Positions 46,190 through 56,273 of a stretch of DNA of 64,000 nt are shown here, one piece after another. Both the position numbers and the translations under genes were made by a program. The notes below the pieces were generated by a model, which worked only from the letters and a program-made list of their open reading frames with translations, searched no databases and had not been told where the DNA came from. The stretch comes from Streptococcus devriesei DSM 19639 (GTDB lineage: Bacteria; Bacillota; Bacilli; Lactobacillales; Streptococcaceae). The stretch covers positions 1 through 64,000 of the forward strand of contig NZ_AUIN01000013.1 of the NCBI RefSeq assembly GCF_000423725.1. Direction: 5' to 3'. Every line of letters starts with the position of its first letter. Within the stretch, counting starts at the first letter, position 1.

Positions 46190-47038
46190 ATGTCTGTTGG
46201 TTTGGTTTTGGAAGGCGGCGGCATGCGCGGTCTGTATACGGCTGGTGTGCTGGATGCCTTTTTAGATGCAAAGATTAAGGTTGACGGTATTGTATCGGTA
46301 TCTGCAGGTGCACTTTTTGGGGTTAATTATGTATCAGGACAGCGCGGCCGTGCTCTGCGATATAACAAAAAATACATCTCTTATCCTAATTATATGGGCC
46401 TGCGCTCCTGGCTGACAACCGGCAATGTGGTCAATAAGGATTTTACCTATTATAAAATTCCCATGGAGCTGGACGTTTTCGATGAAAAAGCCTTTGAAAA
46501 AGCGGACATTCCTTTTTATGCAGTGGCGACAAATATCGAAACCGGCAAGCCCGACTATATTAAGATTGATAATGTTTTTGAACAAATGGAGGCTCTGAGA
46601 GCCAGCTCTGCCTTGCCGTTAGCTTCTAAAATTGTCAAATGGAACGGCAAGAAGTATCTGGACGGCGGGCTGTCTGATTCTATCCCGGTTGATTTTGCCA
46701 GAAGTTTAGGTTTTGATAAGCTGATTGTGGTTTTAACGCGCCCGATTGATTACCGCAAAAAGCCGTCCAGCGGCCGGCTCTATAAGTTGCTCTATCGCAA
46801 ATACCCTGATTTTGTTAAGGTGGCTGTAAAGCGCCCTGAGCTCTACAACGCGACAGTTGAACATATCATTGACCTGGAAAAAGACGGGGAACTCTTTGCC
46901 CTTCGGCCCAGCCGCACGGTTGAAATCGGCCGTTTGGAGAAAAATCCTGATAAATTTGATGAGATATACCAATTAGGATTGGCGGACACTCAAGCTGCTA
47001 TGGACCAGTTGCAGAGCTATTTAGCGAAGCAGAAATGA
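46190..47038 (+). CDS. Patatin-like phospholipase
   Basis: A 282-residue cytoplasmic lipase-fold protein with the oxyanion GGGMRGLY, nucleophile motif SVSAGALFG (serine elbow) and catalytic DGG in YLDGGLSDSIP. It resembles the YjjU group of patatin proteins. Substrate not known. RBS aagaaggg precedes the ATG. It is a single-gene unit next to the structured element upstream. Confidence 0.88.
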   Translation: MSVGLVLEGGGMRGLYTAGVLDAFLDAKIKVDGIVSVSAGALFGVNYVSGQRGRALRYNKKYISYPNYMGLRSWLTTGNVVNKDFTYYKIPMELDVFDEKAFEKADIPFYAVATNIETGKPDYIKIDNVFEQMEALRASSALPLASKIVKWNGKKYLDGGLSDSIPVDFARSLGFDKLIVVLTRPIDYRKKPSSGRLYKLLYRKYPDFVKVAVKRPELYNATVEHIIDLEKDGELFALRPSRTVEIGRLEKNPDKFDEIYQLGLADTQAAMDQLQSYLAKQK

Positions 47039-47099
47039 CTGTAACTTTTGATTGTATGTATTCATATTTATTGACTGTATCACATCAGGGGATGTCTAA

Positions 47100-47279
47100 A
47101 TGAAGACGCAGGCAACCCACCATCAGATGCAAGCCAGAATTTTTGGAGCGCTCGGTTTTAGCAAACTGGAAACAAAATATGACGGCCACGCCAAAGAAGA
47201 ACGCGATTTTATGAATCAATTCATTAACCGTATCTTGGATCTGGGCGGCTCGCAGCTGCTTGCTGAGACAGCGCGGTAA
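47100..47279 (+). CDS. Small ferritin-like protein fragment (59 aa)
   Basis: An open frame with AGGGG 9 bases upstream, closely followed by a terminator. The sequence (HHQMQARIFGALGFSKLE ... HAKEERDFMNQFINRILDLGG) looks like part of a bacterioferritin-type helix bundle: an ExxH-style region and the RILDLGG turn. The expected N-terminal helix and the last two helices are absent, and upstream stops prevent extension. It may be a gene remnant or a small functional protein. Low certainty. Confidence 0.4.
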   Translation: MKTQATHHQMQARIFGALGFSKLETKYDGHAKEERDFMNQFINRILDLGGSQLLAETAR

Positions 47280-47285
47280 CAACCG

Positions 47286-47322
47286 AAAAGGCGGAGAAGG
47301 AACTCTTTTTTCGCCTTTTTTC
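47286..47322 (+). terminator. Terminator upstream of leuS
   Basis: aaaaggcg/cgcctttt stem, inner gag/ctc, and a T-rich tail, 7 bases past the small ferritin-like frame. Confidence 0.8.
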
Positions 47323-47335
47323 TTTAGTCATTTCG

Positions 47336-47344
47336 TGCTATAAT
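47336..47344 (+). promoter_or_regulatory. leuS extended -10 promoter
   Basis: TGC-TATAAT, 29 bases before the leuS ATG. The short leader leaves no room for a T-box. Confidence 0.72.
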
Positions 47345-47373
47345 AATGAAGACTATATTTTTTGGAGAATATT

Positions 47374-49875
47374 ATGGTTTACTATAATCACAAAGCAATT
47401 GAAAAGAAATGGCAGACCTTCTGGGCTGAAAATAAGACTTTCAAAACCGGAACGGATGCTTCAAAACCTAAATTTTATGCGCTGGACATGTTCCCTTATC
47501 CATCCGGAGCAGGGCTCCATGTAGGGCACCCGGAAGGTTACACGGCAACGGATATTCTCAGCCGCTTCAAACGTGCTCAGGGCTACAATGTTTTGCACCC
47601 AATGGGCTGGGATGCTTTTGGTCTGCCGGCTGAGCAGTATGCCATGGATACGGGCCATGATCCTGCTGAATTTACCGCTAAAAATATTGAAACCTTTAAA
47701 CGGCAGATCAATTCACTTGGTTTCTCTTATGACTGGGATCGTGAAATTAATACCACTGATCCTAACTATTACAAGTGGACCCAGTGGATTTTCACTAAAT
47801 TGTATGAAAAAGGCTTGGCCTATGAAGCTGAAGTCCCTGTCAACTGGGTTGAAGAATTAGGCACAGCCATTGCCAACGAAGAAGTCCTGCCTGATGGCAC
47901 CTCAGAACGCGGCGGCTATCCTGTTGTCCGCAAACCTATGCGCCAATGGATGCTCAAAATCACAGCCTATGCAGAACGTTTGCTGGAAGACTTGGAAGAC
48001 CTTGACTGGCCTGAGTCTATCAAGGATATGCAGCGCAACTGGATCGGCAAGTCAATTGGTGCCAATGTGACCTTTAAGATTAAGGACACAGACAAGGACT
48101 TTACTGTGTTTACGACGCGTCCTGATACGCTGTTTGGGGCAACCTATGCCGTTTTGGCGCCTGAACATGAGCTGGTTGATGCGATTACAAGTGAGGCTCA
48201 GGCAGAGGCTGTTGCTGATTATAAACATCAGGCCAGCCTCAAGTCTGATCTTGCACGTACAGACCTAGCAAAGGAAAAGACCGGTGTCTGGACGGGAGCT
48301 TACGCTATCAATCCTGTCAACGGTAAGGAAATTCCTATTTGGATTGCTGACTATGTACTTGCAAGCTACGGTACCGGTGCCATCATGGCCGTTCCGGCCC
48401 ACGATGAGCGTGACTGGGAGTTTGCCAAACAGTTTGATCTTGAGATTATTCCGGTTCTTGAAGGAGGCAATGTCGCAGAAGCTGCTTTCACCGAAGACGG
48501 TCCTCACATCAATTCCGAATTTTTAGATGGTCTTGATAAGGCTGCCGCTATTGATCAGATGGTCGCTTGGCTGGAAGAAAAAGGTGTTGGAAATAAGAAA
48601 GTGACTTACCGTCTGCGCGATTGGCTCTTTAGCCGTCAGCGCTATTGGGGTGAACCAATTCCGATTATCCATTGGGAAGACGGCACCTCAACTGCAGTTC
48701 CTGAAAGTGAATTGCCGCTCGTTCTTCCGGTAACCAAAGACATCCGCCCTTCTGGAACAGGTGAGTCGCCGCTGGCTAATTTGACTGATTGGCTGCAAGT
48801 AACACGCGAAGACGGTGTTAAAGGCCGCCGTGAAACCAACACCATGCCGCAGTGGGCCGGTTCAAGCTGGTATTTCCTGCGTTATGTTGATCCGCACAAT
48901 GATCAAAAGTTGGCAGACGAAGACCTGCTTAAGCAATGGCTGCCGGTTGACATCTATATCGGCGGTGCCGAACATGCGGTGCTTCACTTGCTGTATGCAC
49001 GTTTCTGGCATAAATTCCTCTATGATCTCGGTGTTGTACCAACCAAGGAACCCTTCCAAAAACTCTTTAACCAAGGCATGATTTTGGGAACAAGCTACCG
49101 TGACCGCCGTGGAGCCTTGGTAGCCACCGATAAAGTCGAAAAACGTGATGGTTCCTTCTTTAATATTGAAACAGGAGAAGAGCTGGAACAAGCGCCTGCC
49201 AAGATGTCTAAATCGCTCAAAAATGTTGTCAATCCGGATGATGTTGTTGAACAGTACGGTGCAGATACCTTGCGTGTTTATGAGATGTTCATGGGGCCGC
49301 TGGATGCTTCTATTGCTTGGAGCGAAGAAGGTCTTGAAGGGTCACGCAAGTTTCTTGACCGTGTTTACCGCCTGCTGACGTCAAAAGATATTGTTGGACA
49401 CAACAACGGCCATTTAGATAAAGTTTACAATGAAGCGGTCAAAACGGTGACAGAACACCTTGAAGCTATGCGCTTTAACACGGCTATTTCTCAGCTCATG
49501 ATTTTTGTCAATGCTGCTAATAAAGAAGAGGAACTCTTTGCTGATTATGCCAAAGGCTTTGTCCAATTATTAGCGCCGTTTGCTCCGCATTTAGCTGAGG
49601 AGCTCTGGCAAACGCTGACACAAAGCGGAGAGTCGATTTCCTATGTGGCTTGGCCGACTTACGATGCAAGTAAGCTTGTTGAAGATGACATTGAAATTGT
49701 TCTTCAAATCAAAGGAAAAGTTCGGGCTAAGGCTGTTGTTCCTAAGGATTCCAGCCGTGAGGAGCTGGAAAAGATTGCCCTTGCCAATGATAAGATTCAA
49801 GCTGAAATTGCCGGCAAAGACATCATCAAGATCATTGCAGTTCCTAATAAGCTGGTTAATATTGTTGTGAAATAA
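47374..49875 (+). CDS. leuS: Leucyl-tRNA synthetase
   Basis: Charges tRNA-Leu. The 833-residue class Ia enzyme has the HIGH motif [10 protein letters not shown] (near 50), a CP1 editing domain ([19 protein letters not shown]) and KMSKSLKN near 610. Start [13 protein letters not shown] (ATG 47374) has tggag 7 bases upstream. A TTG at 47362 overlaps that RBS. It is followed by a terminator. Confidence 0.97.
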   Translation: MVYYNHKAIEKKWQTFWAENKTFKTGTDASKPKFYALDMFPYPSGAGLHVGHPEGYTATDILSRFKRAQGYNVLHPMGWDAFGLPAEQYAMDTGHDPAEFTAKNIETFKRQINSLGFSYDWDREINTTDPNYYKWTQWIFTKLYEKGLAYEAEVPVNWVEELGTAIANEEVLPDGTSERGGYPVVRKPMRQWMLKITAYAERLLEDLEDLDWPESIKDMQRNWIGKSIGANVTFKIKDTDKDFTVFTTRPDTLFGATYAVLAPEHELVDAITSEAQAEAVADYKHQASLKSDLARTDLAKEKTGVWTGAYAINPVNGKEIPIWIADYVLASYGTGAIMAVPAHDERDWEFAKQFDLEIIPVLEGGNVAEAAFTEDGPHINSEFLDGLDKAAAIDQMVAWLEEKGVGNKKVTYRLRDWLFSRQRYWGEPIPIIHWEDGTSTAVPESELPLVLPVTKDIRPSGTGESPLANLTDWLQVTREDGVKGRRETNTMPQWAGSSWYFLRYVDPHNDQKLADEDLLKQWLPVDIYIGGAEHAVLHLLYARFWHKFLYDLGVVPTKEPFQKLFNQGMILGTSYRDRRGALVATDKVEKRDGSFFNIETGEELEQAPAKMSKSLKNVVNPDDVVEQYGADTLRVYEMFMGPLDASIAWSEEGLEGSRKFLDRVYRLLTSKDIVGHNNGHLDKVYNEAVKTVTEHLEAMRFNTAISQLMIFVNAANKEEELFADYAKGFVQLLAPFAPHLAEELWQTLTQSGESISYVAWPTYDASKLVEDDIEIVLQIKGKVRAKAVVPKDSSREELEKIALANDKIQAEIAGKDIIKIIAVPNKLVNIVVK

Positions 49876-49889
49876 AAGATAGTTCAAGG

Positions 49890-49918
49890 CAGATCAGATA
49901 AAAGCTGATCTGTTTTTT
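49890..49918 (+). terminator. Terminator after leuS
   Basis: cagatcag/ctgatctg perfect stem with T6. Confidence 0.93.
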
Positions 49919-49943
49919 AACGTTAAAAAAAGCCAAAGAGCAG

Positions 49944-49970
49944 TGATAGAAATATCTTATCACCGTGATA
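49944..49970 (+). promoter_or_regulatory. CmbR-type (cysteine regulon) box upstream of atmA
   Basis: TGATA-N9-TATCA-N3-TGATA, an exact fit to the comparative-genomics motif for streptococcal CmbR (TGATA-N9-TATCA-N2-4-TGATA). It ends 7 bases before TATAAT at 49978-49983, a position suited to LysR-type activation. A further gtgataagatag copy lies at 50002-50013. Confidence 0.8.
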
Positions 49971-50041
49971 GAAATAATATAATAGGCAAGGTTCTCAATT
50001 AGTGATAAGATAGAAATAATCATTATTCTTGGAGGAAACTT

Positions 50042-50854
50042 ATGAAATTGAAAACTATTGCTAAAGCAGGTGCACTTGCCGCTGCTTCGCTTTTCTTGCT
50101 GGCAGCCTGCAGCTCCGGTTCGAAATCATCAAAAGAAACGGTAACGCTGGCAACTGTTGGAACGACGAATCCTTTTTCTTATGAAAAAGGCGGCAAACTG
50201 ACAGGTTATGACATTGAAGTTGCAAAGGCTGTCTTTAAGGGAACAGACAAATACAAGGTCAAATATCAAAAGACCGAATGGACCAGCATCTTCTCAGGAC
50301 TGGACAGTGATAAATATCAAATTGGGGCTAATAATATCAGCTACACGAAAGAACGGGCCAATAAATATCTGTATTCCAATCCGACAGCTGCCAACCCTTT
50401 AGTGCTCGTTGTGCCTAAAGACAGTGACATTAAGTCTTATGATGACATTGCCGGACACAGCACCCAAGTGGTTCAGGGGAACACAACGGTGTCGATGCTG
50501 CAAAAATTCAATAAAAAACAAAGCAAAGCCAACCAGGTTGAAATAAACTTTACCAAGGAAGATATTGCCAATCAGATCCGCAATGTCAGCGATGGTAAAT
50601 ATGATTTCAAGATCTTTGAAAAAATTTCAGCTGAAACGATCATCAAAGATCAAGGTCTCAATAATCTGAAAGTCATTGATCTTCCGTCAGACCAAAAACC
50701 GTATGTTTACTTCATTTTTGCTCAGGGGCAAGAGGATCTGCAGAAGTTTGTGAACAAGCGGATTAAAAAGCTCTACGAAGACGGAACGCTGGAGAAAATT
50801 TCTCAAAAATATTTGGGCGGAAGCTACCTTCCGGACAAAAAGGATATCAAATAA
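50042..50854 (+). CDS. atmA: Amino acid ABC transporter substrate-binding lipoprotein AtmA
   Basis: A family 3 solute-binding lipoprotein of 270 residues with lipobox LLAACSSG (Cys23) and the fold signature GKLTGYDIEVAKAVF. By position and family it matches AtmA of the S. mutans sulfur amino acid transport locus. The CmbR-type box upstream suggests cystine or a related ligand. It has its own terminator and so is transcribed apart from atmB-E. It may use permease subunits encoded elsewhere. Confidence 0.87.
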   Translation: MKLKTIAKAGALAAASLFLLAACSSGSKSSKETVTLATVGTTNPFSYEKGGKLTGYDIEVAKAVFKGTDKYKVKYQKTEWTSIFSGLDSDKYQIGANNISYTKERANKYLYSNPTAANPLVLVVPKDSDIKSYDDIAGHSTQVVQGNTTVSMLQKFNKKQSKANQVEINFTKEDIANQIRNVSDGKYDFKIFEKISAETIIKDQGLNNLKVIDLPSDQKPYVYFIFAQGQEDLQKFVNKRIKKLYEDGTLEKISQKYLGGSYLPDKKDIK

Positions 50855-50858
50855 TTTA

Positions 50859-50911
50859 TAAGGGAGCGGACTAGACACATTTTAAGCTGGAAAGGTTCAG
50901 CTCCTTTTTAT
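50859..50911 (+). terminator. Terminator after atmA
   Basis: aagggagc/gctccttt arms around an inner agctg/cagct hairpin, followed by T5. Confidence 0.75.
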
Positions 50912-50937
50912 CAGCAGAAGTGAAATGAAAACAGGGG

Positions 50938-50954
50938 TATAGTTTTAAACTATA
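50938..50954 (+). promoter_or_regulatory. MET-box (MtaR/MetR operator) upstream of atmB
   Basis: TATAGTTTTAAACTATA, a perfect 17-base palindrome identical to the described streptococcal MET-box (TATAGTTNNAAACTATA type). It lies 84 bases before atmB and predicts methionine-dependent control of atmBCDE. Confidence 0.88.
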
Positions 50955-51037
50955 GAAAAACCTTTGAAATAACAATTTGATAGCTATAAGCAATTATGAG
51001 AAAATAGGTATACTTTAGTAGAAAAGGTGGATGAATA

Positions 51038-51880
51038 ATGAATATAAAGAAAGTATTAAGTGTTTTAGGTTTGGCCTTAGCGGCAGTGTTTTTCCTTGCA
51101 GCCTGCGGCCAAAAAAGTGATAAAAATACCCTGACTGTCGGTGTGATGACCATGACGGATTCTGATAAGGCTCGCTGGGACAAAATTGAAGAGCTGCTTA
51201 AAGAAGACAATATTAAACTTAAGTTTAAGGAATTTACGGACTATTCTCAGCCCAATAAGGCTCTTAAAAACGGAGAAGTTGATATCAATGCCTTTCAGCA
51301 CCGTAACTTTTTAAACGACTGGAATAAGGAAAACAAGGGAGATTTGGTGGTTGTTGCTGAAACTTATATCAGCCCTGTTAATCTCTTCTCAGGAACCGAA
51401 AACGGCAAAGCCAAATACAAGAGCGTCAAAGAGCTGCCAAACGGTGCTCAGATTGCTGTTCCTAACGATCCTACCAACGAAAGCCGTGCCCTTTATGTTC
51501 TTCAGGATGCCGGTCTTATTAAGTTAGATGTATCAGGCGATACGCTGGCAACCATCAAAGATATCAAGTCCAATTCTAAGGATCTTGATATTAAAGAAGT
51601 TGATGCCAGCCAAACAGCCAGAAACCTGACTTCTGTAGATGCTGCGATTGTCAATAACAGTTACGCTGTTCCGGCTAAAATTGATTTTAAAACGTCTCTT
51701 TATAAAGAAAAAGTCAATGCTGGTTCTAAGCAATGGATTAATATTATTGCAGCACAAAAGAGCTGGAAAAAATCAGACAAGGCAGCTGCTGTCAAGAAAT
51801 TAGTTAAGGCCTATCATACAGATGCTGTTAAGAAAGTTATCGAAAAGACTTCAAAAAATGTTGACCAGCCTGTCTGGTAA
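51038..51880 (+). CDS. atmB: Methionine-binding lipoprotein AtmB (MetQ-like)
   Basis: A 280-residue NlpA/MetQ family lipoprotein with lipobox FLAACGQK (Cys23). The MetQ core includes DYSQPNKALKNGEVDINAFQH and VPNDPTNESRALYVLQDAGLI. It captures methionine for the AtmD/AtmE transporter. It starts at ATG 51038 with aaaggtgg upstream and is the first gene behind the MET-box. It is followed by an unusual 306-base spacer. Confidence 0.92.
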   Translation: MNIKKVLSVLGLALAAVFFLAACGQKSDKNTLTVGVMTMTDSDKARWDKIEELLKEDNIKLKFKEFTDYSQPNKALKNGEVDINAFQHRNFLNDWNKENKGDLVVVAETYISPVNLFSGTENGKAKYKSVKELPNGAQIAVPNDPTNESRALYVLQDAGLIKLDVSGDTLATIKDIKSNSKDLDIKEVDASQTARNLTSVDAAIVNNSYAVPAKIDFKTSLYKEKVNAGSKQWINIIAAQKSWKKSDKAAAVKKLVKAYHTDAVKKVIEKTSKNVDQPVW

Positions 51881-52186
51881 GTAACAGCCAAAGGATAAGG
51901 CAGACAGATGATAAAGCAGAGCTTCCTAAAAATTTCGGAGCTTTGAAAGCGGGTCAAAAATCAGCAGATGCCAAATTGCTTTTGACTTTCTGCTTTCGCA
52001 CCGCTGATTGGTGTAAAAGCCATGGAAGAGCTTTTGTGGCTGGATGTATCTTGTCTGCGGATGCAGGAATTTTTCAGGATTGGTCAATGTCCTAAGCCAT
52101 CTCTGCCTTAGGCATCTCAAATGCAGGATTACTAAAAGCGAGAGGTTGAGACGCGGTCCCAGCCTCTTGTCGTATAAAGGAGAACA
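51881..52186 (+). repeat. Structured spacer between atmB and atmC
   Basis: Several inverted repeats: ctgtctg (end of atmB, 51870-51876)/cagacag (51901-51907), aatcagc/gctgatt (51959-51965 with 52003-52009), gtcaaaa/ttttgac (51953-51959 with 51980-51986), aaaagc/gctttt, cctaag/cttagg, and agagg...cctct near 52141-52168 just before the atmC RBS. The last resembles a terminator but lacks a good T run. No gene was found. Confidence 0.55.
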
Positions 52187-53560
52187 ATGATAGTGTCAAG
52201 TGAAAAAGAACAAGTTGCCAAGTTTTGGCAGGATGAAGTTGCTCAGCATTATTTTGAAGTTTTGCGAACCTTGATTTCTAAAAAGTCGATATTTGCCCAG
52301 CAAACAGGTCTTCAGGATGTTGCCGGCTATCTGGGAGAAATTTTTGCCAATGTTGGTGCGGAGGTGACGATTGATGAGACCTATACGGCTCCTTTTGTCA
52401 TTGCTAAATTTAAGAGTCCCAACCCGCAGGCCAAGACGATTATTTTTTACAATCATTACGACACTGTACCGGCTGACGATGATCAGGTCTGGACAGACGA
52501 TCCATTTAAGCTGACCGTGAGAAAAGGTTATATGTACGGCCGCGGTGTTGATGATGATAAAGGACACATCACGGCTCGCCTGACAGCTGTCCGAAAATAT
52601 ATGCGAGAGGTGGGCGATCTTCCTGTTAATATTACCTTTATCGTAGAAGGAGCCGAAGAATCAGCCTCTACAGACCTTGATAAGTATTTGTCCAAGTATG
52701 CGGACAGTCTGCTGCCAGCTGATGTCCTAATCTGGGAGCAGGGTGTTAAAAACAGCCTTGGACAGTTAGAGCTGACAGGCGGAAATAAGGGAATTATCAC
52801 TTTTAATCTTTCAGTTTCCAGTGCCGAAGTGGACATTCATTCCAAGTACGGAGCAGTTGTTGAGTCTGCAACCTGGTATCTGCTGAATGCCATTTCCAGC
52901 ATGCGGGCCGATGACGGCCGGATTTTGATTGATGGTATTTATGATCAGGTATTAGAGCCCAATGAGCGCGAGCTGGATTTGGTGGAGCGCTTTGCCCTTG
53001 AAAACAGTGAGGGGCTGCGCAGAGTTTACGGTCTGAAACTTCCGGCTTTGAAAAAAGAGCGTCAGGATTTTTTGAAGACCTACTTTTTTGAACCGGCTCT
53101 GTCCATAGAAGGGCTTTCCTCGGGCTATCAGGGTCAGGGAGTGAAGACTATCCTTCCGGCAGCTGCCAGTGCTAAGATGGAAATGCGTCTGGTACCTGGG
53201 CTCAGTCCTCAATATGTTTTTGAAAAAATCAACAGCCACCTGAGAAAACTGGGATTTGAACATGTCAAAGTAACCTATACCTTGGGAGAAGAATCCTACC
53301 GCAGCGATATGAGTGCTCCGGCCATTTTGAATATTGTAGAATTAAGCAAGCAGTTTTATGAAGCGGGGGTCTCCGTTTTGCCAACCGCAGCAGGCACGGG
53401 GCCTATGCACACAGTCTATGAAGCTTTAGGCGTTCCTATGTTGGCTTTTGGCATCGGCAATCCCAACAGCCGGGATCATGGCGGCGATGAAAATGTTAAT
53501 TTAGCCGACTACTACACCCACATTGAATTAATTAAGGAGCTAATCAGAAGTTATGAGTAA
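52187..53560 (+). CDS. atmC: M20 family metallopeptidase AtmC
   Basis: A 457-residue zinc-dependent peptidase. It has the metal-site motifs [20 protein letters not shown] (with the bridging Asp) and EGAEESAS, plus a dimerisation insert and a C-terminal His in [10 protein letters not shown]. It may process peptides or acylated amino acids brought in by the neighbouring methionine transporter. RBS aaaggag is 6 bases upstream of the ATG. It overlaps atmD by 8 bases, so the two are coupled. Confidence 0.92.
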   Translation: MIVSSEKEQVAKFWQDEVAQHYFEVLRTLISKKSIFAQQTGLQDVAGYLGEIFANVGAEVTIDETYTAPFVIAKFKSPNPQAKTIIFYNHYDTVPADDDQVWTDDPFKLTVRKGYMYGRGVDDDKGHITARLTAVRKYMREVGDLPVNITFIVEGAEESASTDLDKYLSKYADSLLPADVLIWEQGVKNSLGQLELTGGNKGIITFNLSVSSAEVDIHSKYGAVVESATWYLLNAISSMRADDGRILIDGIYDQVLEPNERELDLVERFALENSEGLRRVYGLKLPALKKERQDFLKTYFFEPALSIEGLSSGYQGQGVKTILPAAASAKMEMRLVPGLSPQYVFEKINSHLRKLGFEHVKVTYTLGEESYRSDMSAPAILNIVELSKQFYEAGVSVLPTAAGTGPMHTVYEALGVPMLAFGIGNPNSRDHGGDENVNLADYYTHIELIKELIRSYE

Positions 53561-54617
53561 GGCGATTATACAACTCGATCATATTGATATCACCTTTCAT
53601 CAAAAGAAACGCCGGATAGAGGCGGTTAAGGATGTCAGTGTGCACATTAATCAGGGCGATATCTACGGCATTGTCGGCTATTCCGGTGCCGGTAAGTCTA
53701 CGCTTGTGCGTGTTATCAATCTTTTGCAGATACCGACGGCCGGAAAGGTCACGGTTGATGACGATGTCACCTTTGATAAGGGGAAAATTCAGCTGTCCAG
53801 TCAGGAACTGCGGCAGAAACGGCATGAAATTGGCATGATCTTTCAGCATTTCAATCTCATGGCACAAAAGACTGCTAGGCAGAATGTTGCCTTTGCTTTG
53901 CGGCATTCAGACTTAAGCGCTGCGGAAAAAGACAAAAAAGTCGCAGAACTGCTGGACTTAGTAGGTTTGTCTGACCGTGCAGATAATTATCCCGCTCAGC
54001 TGTCAGGCGGGCAAAAGCAGCGTGTGGCTATTGCGCGTGCGCTGGCTAATGATCCTAAGATTTTAATTTCGGATGAGGCAACGTCTGCCTTGGATCCTAA
54101 AACGACCAAGCAGATTTTGGCACTCCTGCAGGATTTAAACAAAAAATTAGGCCTGACGATTGTCATGATTACCCATGAAATGCAGATTGTCAAGGATATC
54201 TGCAACCGTGTGGCTGTCATGCAGGCTGGAGCGCTGATTGAAGAAGGTTCGATCTTGGATATTTTTTCTAATCCTAAAGAAGAGCTGACCAAGGACTTTA
54301 TTGAAACAGCGACTGGTATTGAAGAAGCCCTGCTTAAGATCAAGCAGCAGGATATTGTCCAGAACTTACCGGCAGATGCGGTCTTACTGCAGCTGAAATA
54401 TGCCGGTACAGCCACAGATGAGCCGATTTTAAACAATCTTTATAAGCATTATCAGGTAACTGCCAATATTCTTTACGGCAATATCGAGATTTTAGAAGCC
54501 ACACCTGTCGGAGAAATGATTGTCATTTTAGAGGGGGATGCGGCTAATATCAAGCAGGCGCTTGATAATTTAAAATCATTAGATTTAGCAGTGACTGTTT
54601 TAAAGAGGGGAGCTTAA
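53553..54617 (+). CDS. atmD: Methionine ABC transporter ATP-binding protein AtmD (MetN-like)
   Basis: A 354-residue ATPase: Walker [11 protein letters not shown], signature LSGGQKQR, Walker B LISDEA, H-loop MITHEM, plus the C-terminal NIL domain (about residues 270-350) that senses methionine in MetN proteins. It is coupled to atmC by overlap and lies 3 bases from atmE. Confidence 0.94.
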   Translation: MSKAIIQLDHIDITFHQKKRRIEAVKDVSVHINQGDIYGIVGYSGAGKSTLVRVINLLQIPTAGKVTVDDDVTFDKGKIQLSSQELRQKRHEIGMIFQHFNLMAQKTARQNVAFALRHSDLSAAEKDKKVAELLDLVGLSDRADNYPAQLSGGQKQRVAIARALANDPKILISDEATSALDPKTTKQILALLQDLNKKLGLTIVMITHEMQIVKDICNRVAVMQAGALIEEGSILDIFSNPKEELTKDFIETATGIEEALLKIKQQDIVQNLPADAVLLQLKYAGTATDEPILNNLYKHYQVTANILYGNIEILEATPVGEMIVILEGDAANIKQALDNLKSLDLAVTVLKRGA

Positions 54618-54620
54618 GGA

Positions 54621-55310
54621 ATGCATGTGATTCAAACCTATTTACCAAATGTTTATGAGCTTGGTCTGACAGGAGATGCAGGCTGGCTGACGGCTCTGTT
54701 AAATACGCTGTATATGACCATTGTTCCCTTTATCATTGGCGGCGGGGTCGGTCTGGTTTTTGGCCTTCTTTTAGTGCTGATGGGGCCTGACGGTGTGATT
54801 GAAAACAAGACAGTCTGCTGGATTATTGATAAGATAACGTCTGTTTTTCGGGCCATTCCCTTCGTCATTTTAATTGCTGTACTGGCACCTTTGACCATGC
54901 TTTTGATGCAGACCAACTTAGGAGCGACAGCAGCCTTGGTTCCTCTGTCCTTTGCTACCTTTCCTTTTTTTGCCCGTCAGGTTCAGGTTGTCTTTTCTGA
55001 GTTGGACCGCGGTGTGATTGAAGCGGCTCAGGCTTCTGGTGCTACTTTTTGGGATATTGTCAAGGTTTATCTCAGTGAAGGTTTTCCGGACTTGATTCGT
55101 GTGTCAACCGTGACCTTGATTTCATTGGTTGGTGAAACTGCCATGGCGGGAGCTATCGGAGCCGGCGGACTTGGAAATGTTGCGATTTCTTATGGCTACA
55201 ATCGTTTTAACAACGATGTAACCTGGGTTGCAACCCTCATCATCCTGCTGCTTATTTTTACCATTCAGTTTATCGGCGATACGCTGACAAGAAAAGTCAG
55301 CCATCGCTGA
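54621..55310 (+). CDS. atmE: Methionine ABC transporter permease AtmE (MetI-like)
   Basis: A 229-residue permease with five or so membrane segments and the MetI EAA-like loop GVIEAAQASGATFWDIVKVYL, ending AGAIGAGGLGNVAISYGY. It completes the MetQNI-type importer with AtmB and AtmD. It is followed after 54 bases by the amidase gene without a clear terminator. Confidence 0.94.
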   Translation: MHVIQTYLPNVYELGLTGDAGWLTALLNTLYMTIVPFIIGGGVGLVFGLLLVLMGPDGVIENKTVCWIIDKITSVFRAIPFVILIAVLAPLTMLLMQTNLGATAALVPLSFATFPFFARQVQVVFSELDRGVIEAAQASGATFWDIVKVYLSEGFPDLIRVSTVTLISLVGETAMAGAIGAGGLGNVAISYGYNRFNNDVTWVATLIILLLIFTIQFIGDTLTRKVSHR

Positions 55311-55364
55311 TAATGCAGCTGTGTTTCAGCTAAAAGCAGCTGTGATGATTTTGGAGGTGATTTT

Positions 55365-56144
55365 GTGAAAGTAAGTCTTGTACAGTTTGATGTCAAAGAC
55401 GGCCAGCCTCAAACAAATAAAAATAAGGTTTTAGAGCTCATGCAGCAAGCTCTGTCAGACCAGCCTGATGTTATTGTCCTGCCGGAACTGTGGAATACAG
55501 GCTATGCTTTGGACGAGCTGGAAGAAATAGCTGATGAAAATGGAGAAGACAGTATCGCTTGGCTCAGCCAGTTTGCTAGGGAGCATCAGGTCGCCTTGGT
55601 TGCAGGCTCTGTCGCTGTCAAGCGGCAGGGCAAATTTTACAATACTGCCTATAGCTTTGCTGCAGACGGAAAACTGGTCAATGCCTATGACAAGGTGCAT
55701 CTTTTTGGTCTCATGGCAGAAGATCGTTTTTTGACTGCAGGGCAAAAAGAAAGCCACTTTGAGCTTGGCAAGGTCAAAGCCGTCCATGTCATCTGCTATG
55801 ACATTCGCTTTCCCGAATGGACTCGCAAATTAGTGAGTCAAGGGGCAGAGCTTCTATTTGTCTCAGCCCAGTGGCCCAGCAGCAGGATTGATCAGTGGCG
55901 GACGCTCCTGCAGGCTCGGGCTATCGAAAACCAGGCCTTTGTTATTGCTGTCAATCGTATCGGCCAAGGAGCAACAGATCAGTTTAACGGCCATTCGCTT
56001 GTGATCGATCCTTTGGGAAACATTTTGCTGGAAACGGATGACAGCGAAGGTGTTTTCAGCAGTCAGATTGATATGCAGCAGGTTCAGGATGTCCGAGGAA
56101 AAATTCCTGTTTTTGCCGATCGACGGCCGGATCTCTATTCATAG
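55365..56144 (+). CDS. Nitrilase superfamily omega-amidase-like protein
   Basis: A 259-residue carbon-nitrogen hydrolase with the Glu-Lys-Cys triad: LPELWNTG (Glu), YDKVHLFG (Lys) and VICYDIRFPEW (Cys). It resembles YafV/MtnU-type 2-oxo-acid omega-amidases, which clean up keto acids formed by transamination with glutamine in methionine salvage. The start is GTG 55365, with ttggagg upstream. It probably reads through from the atm operon. Exact substrate not determined. Confidence 0.85.
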   Translation: MKVSLVQFDVKDGQPQTNKNKVLELMQQALSDQPDVIVLPELWNTGYALDELEEIADENGEDSIAWLSQFAREHQVALVAGSVAVKRQGKFYNTAYSFAADGKLVNAYDKVHLFGLMAEDRFLTAGQKESHFELGKVKAVHVICYDIRFPEWTRKLVSQGAELLFVSAQWPSSRIDQWRTLLQARAIENQAFVIAVNRIGQGATDQFNGHSLVIDPLGNILLETDDSEGVFSSQIDMQQVQDVRGKIPVFADRRPDLYS

Positions 56145-56157
56145 CTGTCAGCGCTAA

Positions 56158-56198
56158 GCAGCAGATTCTGAAGTTGTTTTAAAGGGTCTGCTGTTTTT
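56158..56198 (+). terminator. Terminator after the amidase gene
   Basis: cagcaga/tctgctg stem with T5. It ends the atm-amidase transcript before the SAM hydrolase unit. Confidence 0.8.
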
Positions 56199-56273
56199 AA
56201 TTTTTTGAATGGGATGTCCCAAAAAGTCTCCCTTGTGATAAAATAAGAATTGAAAGGAAGGTGAGTCAGTTCA

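Noticed and set aside
53996..54436. 146-codon minus-strand frame inside atmD
   Set aside because: Fully antisense to an intact ABC ATPase and rich in Ser/Ile as expected for such a shadow.
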